NCBI GenBank assembly: GCA_034007295.1
Contig: JAVERC010000054.1
Location: 1-20,001, forward strand
Origin: JACKCP01 sp034007295
GTDB taxonomy: Bacteria > Desulfobacterota > Desulfobacteria > Desulfobacterales > JACKCP01
Length of the DNA: 20,001 nt
Reading direction: 5' to 3'
Shown here one piece after another: positions 13,032 to 20,001 of the stretch. Each line of letters begins with the position of its first letter. Positions within the stretch are counted from its first letter, which is position 1. The notes under the pieces are model-generated. The model worked only from the letters and a program-made list of their open reading frames with translations, was not told the DNA's origin and ran no database searches. The translations under genes were made by a program, and so were the position numbers.

Positions 13032-14678
13032 TCATGTCTTTATTCTAAAGGATAAACACTGAACTATGGTAAGGATAACTGTCAGAGCCAAAAGCCATAT
13101 ATTTCCCAAGAGCTGATAGGGTGTTTTTACATCAGGAATATACAGACTGGCCTGACGAAAAGTGGTTCGATTCATGGGCGTTTGTGTACCGCTTTTAATT
13201 TCTCCTGTGGCAGAAATATGGGCACTCATGCCTGTATTGGTACAACGGATCATGGGTCGTCTTTGCTCAACAGCTCTGAATAGGGCCAGCCCAAGGTGGA
13301 GTTGAGCTGCTTTTTCATGTACAAACCAGCCTTCATTGGCAATCGTGACAAAGACATCCGCCCCCATTGCAGCACCCGAACGGGTAATATCGGGAAAACC
13401 GCTTTCAAAGCAGATGAGGGGCTGTACCTGCAGGCCGCCTTCCAGAGAGAGCAGATCCGGGCCGGGCCCGCGTTTGAATTCATATGTTTTTCCAATATAT
13501 TTTTTTAAAATGGGCCAGCGTTCTCCTAATGGTGTGGCTTCTCCAAAGGGAACCAGTCTTGTTTTACGGTATATTTTTTTTATTTTTCCGTTTTCCAGCA
13601 GTGCTATGCTGTTGTACATGGCACTGAGTTCCCGACGGGGAACGCCTGTAAGCCTTTTTGATCCGTCGGGGTTTATTACTGGTTCCTGTTTTTTCAGCCG
13701 GTATGAGTATTCTGTGCATGCAAAAAGCAGAGGGCTTCTGGTCAAGGCTTCAGTTTGTGCCAGTGCCTTCATGTCCAGGTTGTCGCAGGCAGGAGTACCT
13801 GGGGCTTCAGGCCAGAGAATAAGATTTGGTGGCCTGGTATCATGGATGGATTGTTCAGTGAGCTGCCTCATGACAATATGATTGCTTTTAAGGGGGGTGT
13901 CCAATGAGTCCTTATTTTTAAATGGAATGTTGGGCTGTATGGTGCGGACGCTTATACGGGATTCTGGGTGGGCTGACTCCATGGTTTTCAGTTTATTGAG
14001 GCTGAGGCTGCCATAGCCCAGTACAAGGCAGAGAAGGAAAATATAAATGGCAAAATACCGGATTTTTTTTGGAAGTGGGGATGTGCTTAAAATTTCTGCA
14101 GGAATTGCATTGGAAAGTAACATGAAAAAGAGTACAAAATGCATTCCCCCGATGTCTGCAATTTGTATGGCCTTTGTCCATGTATAAAGGTTTATAGCAG
14201 GGCTGCCGGGGCAGAGAGCCGGCCAGACGGCAATGAAAAGGGTGAAAATACCTGCTGTGAAAAAAGGCCCTGCTGTTCTTCCATATTTGTTGGTAATGCC
14301 GCAGGCAAGGCCCGCAAGCCCATAGGGAAGTCCCTGATAAAGAATAAACAGCAGGGTGGCAAATAAAGCAGCCGGTACAGACCAGCCCAGAAGTTCACGG
14401 CAGCCGTTAAAAATCCAGAAGGTGGAAACCAGCCAGAAGAGGCTGCCGACAGCCCATCCCAGAACATATCCTTTGGCAGGCTGACATCCCCGCAGGATCA
14501 TGAAAAAGGGGACAAATGCTGCAAGGGGAAGCCAGAACAAAGGCCCGGAAGGAAGGGGTAAGCCCAAAAGTCCTGTTGTCAGGAGCAGTGCAAATAAGTA
14601 CCTGGCACCATGTTTATAGTAAAGATATTTTGTGGATAAAATCATTTTTTTATAATTACCTGAATATGGTGCCGGCAT
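13032..14678 (-). CDS. lnt: Apolipoprotein N-acyltransferase
   Basis: The 548-residue protein has about seven or eight hydrophobic segments (most in the first 230 residues, one at the C-terminus) around a nitrilase-type periplasmic domain. The catalytic triad is in place: E291 in LILWPEAPG, K372 in YRKTRLVPFGE and C423 in LICFESGFPD. Lnt transfers an acyl chain from phospholipid to the N-terminal cysteine of diacylated lipoproteins in the inner membrane, completing their maturation. Two lipoprotein genes lie just upstream. The start at 14678 has AGGGA about nine bases before it; an internal ATG at 14645 (11 residues later) is the alternative. The gene's 3' end abuts the truncated DUF1566 array. 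Base composition is much richer in GC than the left half of the window. Confidence 0.92.
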   Translation of the reverse strand: MPAPYSGNYKKMILSTKYLYYKHGARYLFALLLTTGLLGLPLPSGPLFWLPLAAFVPFFMILRGCQPAKGYVLGWAVGSLFWLVSTFWIFNGCRELLGWSVPAALFATLLFILYQGLPYGLAGLACGITNKYGRTAGPFFTAGIFTLFIAVWPALCPGSPAINLYTWTKAIQIADIGGMHFVLFFMLLSNAIPAEILSTSPLPKKIRYFAIYIFLLCLVLGYGSLSLNKLKTMESAHPESRISVRTIQPNIPFKNKDSLDTPLKSNHIVMRQLTEQSIHDTRPPNLILWPEAPGTPACDNLDMKALAQTEALTRSPLLFACTEYSYRLKKQEPVINPDGSKRLTGVPRRELSAMYNSIALLENGKIKKIYRKTRLVPFGEATPLGERWPILKKYIGKTYEFKRGPGPDLLSLEGGLQVQPLICFESGFPDITRSGAAMGADVFVTIANEGWFVHEKAAQLHLGLALFRAVEQRRPMIRCTNTGMSAHISATGEIKSGTQTPMNRTTFRQASLYIPDVKTPYQLLGNIWLLALTVILTIVQCLSFRIKT

Positions 14679-14931
14679 TTACTGTTTCCCTGTATTTTTT
14701 AGGGTGCGTTCCAGAAAGTACTAAAATTTTATTTTGATAAAGTCATTGCGGTTTTCAATATATATATTTTTGCATTCATTTTTCCAGTCTTCTATCTTTT
14801 CGACTATGCATTATATATGCCATTTTTATTTTTTTCTCTTCTACAAAAGCAGCAGCCAGGTTTGTCTCGTCCATACCGGATGGTTTGTTGTCCAGCTCAG
14901 TATCATGGCTTCCCCAAAGGAGTTGGAGGCT
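14679..14931. other. Non-coding gap upstream of lnt
   Basis: This 253-base AT-richer gap separates the NlpC/P60 gene stop from the lnt start. A rightward open frame crosses it, but it overlaps the NlpC gene antisense and has no ribosome site. The lnt promoter is probably here; I could not assign boxes with confidence. Confidence 0.4.
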
Positions 14932-16284
14932 TTAGTGCATGCATATCTGGCTCATGCCTGTGATCCGCTCCAGTATCAGTCCGTCTGGACGTGCAAGGTG
15001 TGGCAGTTCTTTACCCGGATTCAGGGATGTGATGACGGTTTTTCCGATGATCCATCTTCCTGTCTTGCCGGAAACCCTGGTGCGAAGGCCCCACAGGCTG
15101 TGTAGAACCGCAGGTTTTCCGGATTCGGGATCCTGTCCCAGATAGAGCATCACATGACCAGGCATGAAAAGCAGCGTTCCCAGGGGCCGGGCTTTTTCGA
15201 GGATTCGTTTTTCCTTTTCCACGGCAGAAAGGCCTGAAAGGGAAATCCATTGTCCGGCTTTTGCCTGTTCCCTGGAATTTCTTGGAATGGGAAGGCCGAA
15301 GGATGCATATATATCCTGTGTGAGAGCCGAGCAGTCCCGGTTTTCATAGAGGCCGCCCCAACCGTAATTTTTTCCGATAAGCTGGTCTGCCAGGATTTGA
15401 AAATTTTTATGTGTGGCAGGTATTGGCCAGGAATGTGCAATTGCTCTGGAAACCAGTCCCTTGGCAAAGACGGCCCGGCCAGAGGCTGTCCTCAGAGGAA
15501 GACCGACGAAAAGAGTTTCCCCTGTGCCGGTTTCTTCAGTCCGGTGGGAGGGCAGTATCATCCCAACTCGACCATGGACTGCAAAGGCCCCGTCTTCTGT
15601 GAAAAGGGGAACCTCATCCCGGATAAAAGTGATTTTTTCAGGAGATCGGAAGTCCTGCATGAAATCTTCATCCACCCAGGCGATTTCCTGAGGCCGCACC
15701 CATCCGGAAAGCCATGGAGCTTTGACAAAATACCAGTCTCCATCCACGGAGGCGTGACGTATAAGGAGGGGAGTTCCTGCAGGAATCAGGGAATCCTGCT
15801 GATAGTCAAAGGGAAAACCTTCCCCTGGATCTTCGGGATTGTAAAAAAAGGGGCTTACCGTGGGCAGCATCCTGAGTGCTGTTGCAGCCACGGTGATGGC
15901 TGGTTTTTCCATGGAAGGCCAGTTTTCCTTATTCATTTTCCTTTTCATTGTCTCAAGCCAGCCGTGTGGCCGGGGAAGCAGATTTTCACCGTAAAGCATT
16001 TTGCCTTCAAAACGCTGAATTTTAAAAAAAGGATTTTCTTCTTCCGAAAGTATGGGTGAATCCCAGGGAGAGAAATATATGGTTTCATAGGCAGCGGCAA
16101 AACCTGGCTGTGCATCTTTGGAAAGAAAGAAGCCTTCTTGGGGAAGATGAGCTATATAAGTGGCCACATGCTGGGGAAGGGTGTCAAGATCAGCGATTTG
16201 TCCGGGAGCCGGAAGCTTTTGACTGCAGGCGGTGAGGATGAGAAAAATAGTGGACAGAACAAAGGATCGTATGGCTGTCTGCAT
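14932..16284 (-). CDS. NlpC/P60 (C40) peptidase lipoprotein with SH3 domains
   Basis: This 450-residue lipoprotein has a signal peptide ending in the lipobox LTAC (Cys20), so it is anchored in the envelope. The middle (about 110-270) has two SH3-like segments (ITVAATALRMLPT... and ...WYFVKAPWLSGWV; then EVPLFTEDG...). The C-terminal papain-like C40 domain has C318 in NRDCSALTQD, H377 in PGHVMLYLG and H395 in VLHSLWG as the catalytic triad. NlpC/P60 enzymes cut peptide bonds in peptidoglycan stems, typically gamma-D-Glu to diamino acid; SH3 domains help recognise the substrate. The layout is like the multi-domain NlpC/P60 proteins of Desulfovibrio. Lnt, encoded downstream, would finish its lipidation. 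The ATG is at 16284. Confidence 0.9.
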   Translation of the reverse strand: MQTAIRSFVLSTIFLILTACSQKLPAPGQIADLDTLPQHVATYIAHLPQEGFFLSKDAQPGFAAAYETIYFSPWDSPILSEEENPFFKIQRFEGKMLYGENLLPRPHGWLETMKRKMNKENWPSMEKPAITVAATALRMLPTVSPFFYNPEDPGEGFPFDYQQDSLIPAGTPLLIRHASVDGDWYFVKAPWLSGWVRPQEIAWVDEDFMQDFRSPEKITFIRDEVPLFTEDGAFAVHGRVGMILPSHRTEETGTGETLFVGLPLRTASGRAVFAKGLVSRAIAHSWPIPATHKNFQILADQLIGKNYGWGGLYENRDCSALTQDIYASFGLPIPRNSREQAKAGQWISLSGLSAVEKEKRILEKARPLGTLLFMPGHVMLYLGQDPESGKPAVLHSLWGLRTRVSGKTGRWIIGKTVITSLNPGKELPHLARPDGLILERITGMSQICMH

Positions 16285-16324
16285 GGTTTTTCCTTTTTTT
16301 ATGTGTTTTTTTGAAAAAATTTAT

Positions 16325-16425
16325 ATTCATACCCTGATTGGTGCCGCGGATCATGGGCCGCCTCTGTTATAGAGCCATGAAAAGTGACAGTGCAAGGTCA
16401 AGTTCAGCAGCTTTTTCATGAGGCA
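16325..16425 (-). pseudogene. Fragment of a second lnt gene
   Basis: Read leftward, this ~100-base stretch encodes HEKAAELDLALSLFMAL, a stop, then QRRPMIRGTNQGM. This lines up with HEKAAQLHLGLALFRAVEQRRPMIRCTNTGM of the intact Lnt at 13032-14678, with a stop codon where Lnt has the glutamate before QRRPM. The nucleotide match to 13209-13320 is clear (GGATCATGGG-CG-CT and AGCTTTTTCATG) but diverged, roughly 65-70% by eye. Neither flank continues the similarity, so it is a decayed remnant of a paralogue. Confidence 0.75.
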
Positions 16426-16432
16426 GTCTGTC

Positions 16433-16822
16433 TCAGTGATGAAAAATAACAGTGACCTGGGATTTGATTTCAAGAACTGCTTCCTGCTGAAACTTCATGA
16501 TATATGCTTTAGCAAGGGTTTGAAATTTTAATAGGGTATCCCTGTTGTCTGGAGCAACAACCATGAGTATCTTTGCCGGTTCACTCAGGGGACCGGTTTT
16601 TCCAAGCCAGTGACCATCTGCTTCCAGCAGACTGAATCCGTCGGGAAACTGTCTTATGATCTCTTCATTCACAAAAGTCTGCCATTGCTCTTGTGACAGT
16701 ACGGTCTGGCCGGCATCCCTGCTCAGGCCGAAACACATTTCATAACGAGCCCATGTTCCATGGGTTGTGCAGCCTGCAAAGGCAATGAACATGACTAAAG
16801 CTGCGAGTGTTCTTGTTTTCAT
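16433..16822 (-). CDS. DUF3574 lipoprotein
   Basis: This 129-residue product starts with a signal peptide and a lipobox (FAGC, Cys18). The rest fits the DUF3574 pattern: ARYEMCFGLSRDAG, SQEQWQTFVNEEIIRQFPDGFSL, EADGHWLGKTG, EPAKILMVVAPDN, then a helix AKAYIMKFQQEAVLEI and a final beta strand. The family has a ferredoxin-like fold and no known activity. It is likely lipid-anchored in the envelope. It is separated from the NlpC/P60 gene by the lnt fragment and has its own upstream gap (16823 on). The ribosome site, AGGAG before the ATG, is good. Confidence 0.85.
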   Translation of the reverse strand: MKTRTLAALVMFIAFAGCTTHGTWARYEMCFGLSRDAGQTVLSQEQWQTFVNEEIIRQFPDGFSLLEADGHWLGKTGPLSEPAKILMVVAPDNRDTLLKFQTLAKAYIMKFQQEAVLEIKSQVTVIFHH

Positions 16823-17019
16823 TTTTTCTCCTGTTTATCAGATGAAATGGGTGGATACACAAAGATGCTGAACAAGAGGCCGGTCCATTTTTAAATGATC
16901 TGAAGACTCCTGCCCCGTTCGATCAGACTATTTTTTTGTGAGATTACTGCTTCTGGTCATCTACGTCTGATGCCAAAGAACCTGATGAGGCATTGGAACA
17001 AAAGCAGTGTCTGTTTTTT
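16823..17019. other. Intergenic region before the DUF3574 gene
   Basis: This 197-base gap follows the last gene of the STAS/ABC operon and precedes the DUF3574 gene. No gene, strong hairpin with T run, or repeat was recognised. It should hold the DUF3574 promoter and the operon terminator. Confidence 0.3.
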
Positions 17020-17832
17020 TCATATATACTGCATTGCCACCATCTCCGCTACGGAAGCGTCGAAAAGCTCCCTTTGTCTCACCCTGTCAAAGGCTGCCAT
17101 GAGATCGGGGATGCGCACCCTGCCTTTTCTTTCCCCTTCGTAATCCTCCACAATTTTTCCCTTGTGCATCATGACAATGCGGTCGGGCAGTTCTACTGAC
17201 TGCTGCATGGAATGGGTCACCATGAGGGCCGTGAGCCTTTCGGAACGGATGATTTGGCGGGTCAGCTCTGCCACCTGGGCGGCACTTTTGGGATCCAGTG
17301 CCGCTGTATGCTCGTCTAGAAGCAGCAGTCTGGGCCTCAGCCAGGTGGCCATAAGAAGAGTCAGTGCCTGACGCTGACCGCCGGACAGTGTGCCGATGGG
17401 ATTATCAAGACGGTTTTCAAGGCTCATTTTCAAAGAGGCAACTTTTTCGGTCATCTCTTGTCGCACCTTTTTGGAGAGTGCCGTGGAAAGAGGTCTTTTT
17501 TGTCCCCTTCGCATGGCGATGGCAAGATTTTCCGCAAGAGTCATTTCCGCAGCAGTTCCGGCAAAGGGGTTCTGAAACACCCGGCCGATGAGAAAGGCCC
17601 GTCTGTGTTCTGGCCAGCGGGTTATGTCGTGTCCGTCAAGCAGAATCCTTCCCTGATCCGACAGGAAAGTTCCTGCTACTGCATTGAGGAGTGTGCTTTT
17701 TCCGGAACCGTTGGTACCAATGATTGCTGTGAAGCTTTCTTTTTCAATGTGCAGGGAAACTCCCTGAAGGGCCTGAACCGAGTTGGGTGTTTTTGGGAAA
17801 AAAGTCTGAGATAGATTCTGGATGTCAAGCAC
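17020..17832 (-). CDS. ABC transporter ATP-binding protein
   Basis: This is a complete ABC ATPase of about 270 residues: Walker A GTNGSGKST (39-47), Q-loop in RVFQNPFAG, signature LSGGQRQ, Walker B LLLLDEHTAALD and switch histidine in MVTHSMQQ. It powers import together with the BPD_transp_2-type permease encoded just upstream. Start choice: GTG at 17832, preceded by GGGAGG with about 8-base spacing and overlapping the permease stop by 8 bases. An ATG at 17877 would add 15 residues and a 53-base overlap, with no good ribosome site. The permease/ATPase pair resembles the YtrF/TrpY-like importer group whose ligands include amino acids, but no binding protein is visible here, so the substrate is unknown. 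Confidence 0.9.
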   Translation of the reverse strand: MLDIQNLSQTFFPKTPNSVQALQGVSLHIEKESFTAIIGTNGSGKSTLLNAVAGTFLSDQGRILLDGHDITRWPEHRRAFLIGRVFQNPFAGTAAEMTLAENLAIAMRRGQKRPLSTALSKKVRQEMTEKVASLKMSLENRLDNPIGTLSGGQRQALTLLMATWLRPRLLLLDEHTAALDPKSAAQVAELTRQIIRSERLTALMVTHSMQQSVELPDRIVMMHKGKIVEDYEGERKGRVRIPDLMAAFDRVRQRELFDASVAEMVAMQYI

Positions 17833-18763
17833 GGTTTTTTCCTCCCTGGAAAAAGTGGATGATTTTTCCTGTGCCATTGGGTGCCACCAGTGCCAGGAAA
17901 ACGAAAATAGCGGTTACGAGTTTGAGATCATTTGGGTTCATACCCCAGCGCAGTGCAATTGCGATGAGCAGTCTGAAAAGGATTGTTCCCAGAATAACGC
18001 CGGTGATTGCCACACCAATACCGCCCCTGCGTACAAGTGCTTCGCCTATGATAATGCTGGCAAGGCCCCAGACCATCATGCCGATGCCCATCTGTACGTC
18101 GCCAAAGCCCTGATACTGTGCCAGAAGACAACCGGAAAGGGCCACAAGTGCGTTGGAAATGGCAAGGCTTAAGATGACCATTGTATTGGGATTAACTCCC
18201 TGTGCTTTGACCATCTGGGGGTTATGTCCTGCGGCACGGAGAGCCGTCCCGAAATGGGTGAGAAGAAACCGCCAGAGCAGAAAGCCCACACCTGCACAGA
18301 TTCCAAGACTCGTGAGAAAGACAGCCAGATCCTGTCCATGAATTTTCCAGCCCAATATGAAAGGCCCGGATGTGCCAGTGAGTGTCTGGAGCCACTTTTC
18401 CACGGGATCGGAAAGGGTGCAAACGTCCAGAAGCGGTATATTGCTGCGTCCCATGACCCGGAGATTGACGGAGTAAAGGGCCGTCATCACAAGGATACCG
18501 GAAAGTATCTGGGGTATTTTAAAGCGGGTATGCAAAACCCCTGTCACGGTTCCGGCCAGAGCTCCGCCGGCGATAGATGCGAGTAGAGCTGTCAGTGGTC
18601 CATGTCCATTGATGAGCATGACAGCCGAGATCGCGGCTCCAAGGGTTATGGAGCCGTCCACAGTTATGTCAGTGAAACGGATCATGCGGAAGCTGATGAG
18701 GGTTCCCAGGGAAAGGAGTGCCAGGATAAGTCCCATTGTGAATGCACCGATAATAAGATTCAT
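17825..18763 (-). CDS. ABC transporter permease (branched-chain/ribose superfamily, BPD_transp_2)
   Basis: This 312-residue integral membrane protein has about eight to ten hydrophobic segments. Its start GAFTMGLILALLSLGTLISF, FTDITVDGSITLGAAISAV and the loop ALRAAGHNPQMVKAQGVNPN (an AAG-N-P-A-G-N/S EAA-like coupling loop) are typical of the COG4120-type permeases. It forms the channel of an importer with the adjacent ATPase. The ATG overlaps the stop of the STAS gene as ATGA, and a strong GAGGA ribosome site precedes it, so the genes are co-translated. Orphan permease/ATPase pairs of this kind usually work with a periplasmic binding lipoprotein; that gene may lie beyond the right edge. Confidence 0.88.
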   Translation of the reverse strand: MNLIIGAFTMGLILALLSLGTLISFRMIRFTDITVDGSITLGAAISAVMLINGHGPLTALLASIAGGALAGTVTGVLHTRFKIPQILSGILVMTALYSVNLRVMGRSNIPLLDVCTLSDPVEKWLQTLTGTSGPFILGWKIHGQDLAVFLTSLGICAGVGFLLWRFLLTHFGTALRAAGHNPQMVKAQGVNPNTMVILSLAISNALVALSGCLLAQYQGFGDVQMGIGMMVWGLASIIIGEALVRRGGIGVAITGVILGTILFRLLIAIALRWGMNPNDLKLVTAIFVFLALVAPNGTGKIIHFFQGGKNRA

Positions 18764-20001
18764 ATAAAGTCCTCAAAATTTTTAATGGAATTGAACCAAC
18801 AGGCACCCCGGATAAAGGTGCTTTCTCCAAGACCGGTCAGGGGACGTGCATCTTCCATGAGATGGAGCACAGCAATGGGCGGCGGGCCATGAAAAAAGCG
18901 GCCTGCTGATTCATTCATTTTGATCACTCCGTTTTGCAGGGGCTGATGGGGAAAGACAATTGCATGTGCGTGCAGCGACATGTCAGGGTGGGAAGACATG
19001 GGAAGGAGAAGTGCTCTGGAAGAAAAATGAGAACCGCTTTCCGCCGCCACTCCGGTGACAAGTGCCTGATGCCCTCCATGACAGCGTTCTCCGCAAAAGG
19101 ACAGCCAGTTTCGGATTTCCGGAAAGGCCATGGGATCAGGAAGGCTGCCAAGGCCAGGGGAGCGGATAAGGCTGCATCCCACAAGCCCCTCAATTTCGCC
19201 CAGCAGGACAAAGCCTGCAGGTTTTCCGCAGGTTTTGTCCAGAAGGAATCTGAGGATTTGGGAGAGGGGGAAAAAGAAGCTTTCCTTTTCCGGAGAAAAC
19301 CGCAGGAGATGGCCCATTTCCCCTTGGCAGACAAGTGCCTGGAGCACGTGAAGATCAGGTACATAATCCCCTTCCTGGATCAGAAAATCCGGGGGGCTTT
19401 CTCCGTCAGGGGGCTGGCATGCCACCTGGCCCCCAAGAGCTGCAAATTCTCCGGAACCTTCCAGAGCCTCAGCAGAGGAAGCAGCAGGAGTTCCGATGCC
19501 TAAGGCCATGATATCTCCATCCAGGGTGATTTTTGTGATGTCTTGCCTTTCCACCTTTTTCCAGGGTTTCCAGTCTGCAGGGATGTAAAGACGCAGACAC
19601 GCCTTTTCATCCAGAACATAATGGGCTATTCCCAAAGGGGCCGCTGATGTTTTTCTGTCCGTATCTGCGGTTTTTTCCTTTGCCCTGTCCAAAGGAAAAT
19701 CTTTGGGCAGTGTATCTTCCATCCAGTCCGTAAATCCTGAGGTTTCAAGAATCTGCCTCACAAAGGTGTTGGGGGCTACAATCTGCCAGGAACCCCGGAC
19801 AGCCTTGAGAGCCTTGGCCACCTGGAGCAGTGCACGGATGCCTGCGGAACTGAGAAATGCCAGTTCTGAAGTTTCCACAAGAATCCGGTGTTCCCCTTTT
19901 CTGATTTCCTCCAGAAGGGTGCTGCTGAAATACTCCGACCAGGATGCATCAAGCCGTCCTTGTGCCCGGACAAAAAGATATGGATTTTTTTTTTCAAAGG
20001 T
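18760..20001 (-). CDS. STAS-domain protein with large uncharacterised C-terminal region (5' end outside window)
   Basis: The frame stays open to the right edge, giving 413 visible residues; the start is not seen. The visible N-terminus is a STAS domain: PYLFVRAQGRLDASWSEYF, HRILVETSELAFLSSAGIRA and IVAPNTFVRQILETSGF. The SS in LSSAGIR (51-52) is where anti-sigma antagonists are phosphorylated. An in-frame GTG at 19878 would cut the domain in half and is not the start. Residues from about 110 on match no family I recognise; they include APLGIAHYVLDEKACLRLYI and a GGH-rich stretch, with several cysteines and no membrane segment. ATGA coupling to the ABC permease suggests a regulator or accessory of that transporter or of a partner-switching pathway; this is inference. 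Confidence 0.75.
   Translation of the reverse strand, partial: TFEKKNPYLFVRAQGRLDASWSEYFSSTLLEEIRKGEHRILVETSELAFLSSAGIRALLQVAKALKAVRGSWQIVAPNTFVRQILETSGFTDWMEDTLPKDFPLDRAKEKTADTDRKTSAAPLGIAHYVLDEKACLRLYIPADWKPWKKVERQDITKITLDGDIMALGIGTPAASSAEALEGSGEFAALGGQVACQPPDGESPPDFLIQEGDYVPDLHVLQALVCQGEMGHLLRFSPEKESFFFPLSQILRFLLDKTCGKPAGFVLLGEIEGLVGCSLIRSPGLGSLPDPMAFPEIRNWLSFCGERCHGGHQALVTGVAAESGSHFSSRALLLPMSSHPDMSLHAHAIVFPHQPLQNGVIKMNESAGRFFHGPPPIAVLHLMEDARPLTGLGESTFIRGACWFNSIKNFEDFI

Noticed and set aside
13336..13881. 181-codon open frame antisense to lnt
   Set aside because: It lies wholly inside lnt on the other strand, has no ribosome site or recognisable domain, and lnt has its full catalytic triad.
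14734..15105. Rightward 123-codon frame across the lnt/NlpC gap
   Set aside because: It has no ribosome site, and its second half is antisense to the NlpC/P60 catalytic domain.
15250..16059. 269-codon open frame antisense to the NlpC/P60 gene
   Set aside because: It is a shadow frame in GC-richer coding DNA; the composition (many C, G, W, H) is unlike a real protein and the opposite strand encodes intact lipobox and catalytic motifs.
18934..19503. 189-codon open frame antisense to the STAS gene
   Set aside because: It is a mirror of a well-supported coding frame, with no start signal and no family resemblance.
19776..19878. STAS gene starting at the GTG at 19878
   Set aside because: Translation upstream of the GTG continues the STAS domain (GRLDASWSEYF) to the window edge, so the gene is longer and cut by the window.

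Overview
The window looks like the chromosome of a deltaproteobacterium (Desulfobacterota, probably a Desulfobacterales relative). This is inferred from the gene types: a hybrid histidine kinase with an HDOD output, orphan periplasmic binding proteins, a U32/DUF3656 protein, an AIM24-family protein, DUF1566 proteins with hypervariable tails, an NlpC/P60 lipoprotein with SH3 domains, and a STAS/ABC operon. No rRNA, tRNA or CRISPR array was seen.

The window has two compositional halves. Positions 1 to about 11,080 are AT-rich (roughly 30-35% GC by eye). They hold: an orphan solute-binding protein (247-999) between two perfect 127-bp direct repeats; a leftward signalling operon (7482 to 1169) encoding a small unknown protein, a REC-REC-PATAN regulator, a stand-alone GspE-N/MshEN-type protein, a MinD/FlhG-like ATPase and a REC-kinase-REC-HDOD hybrid; an AIM24-family gene; a small phasin-like gene with palindromic operator candidates; and a U32 peptidase-family protein resembling the rRNA hydroxylase RlhA. 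The AT-rich half ends in an ArsR-type regulator that has lost its N-terminal part.

Positions 11,100-13,031 are a tandem array of two secreted DUF1566 (Lcl C-terminal, C-type-lectin-like) genes plus the stump of a third, with a period of about 940 bp. The last ~35 codons of the two genes differ almost only where a template repeat would carry adenines, with fixed residues in register and mostly NNC/NNT codons. This is the signature of variable regions of a diversity-generating retroelement (DGR). No reverse transcriptase or template repeat lies in the window, so these would be targets diversified in trans or from just outside. This is the most notable content.

Positions 13,032-20,001 are about 50% GC and all leftward: lnt, an NlpC/P60 lipoprotein, a broken remnant of a second lnt, a DUF3574 lipoprotein, and a coupled operon of STAS-domain protein (running off the right edge), ABC permease and ABC ATPase. 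Lnt would acylate lipoproteins such as the two next to it. The substrate of the STAS/ABC system cannot be told from the sequence.
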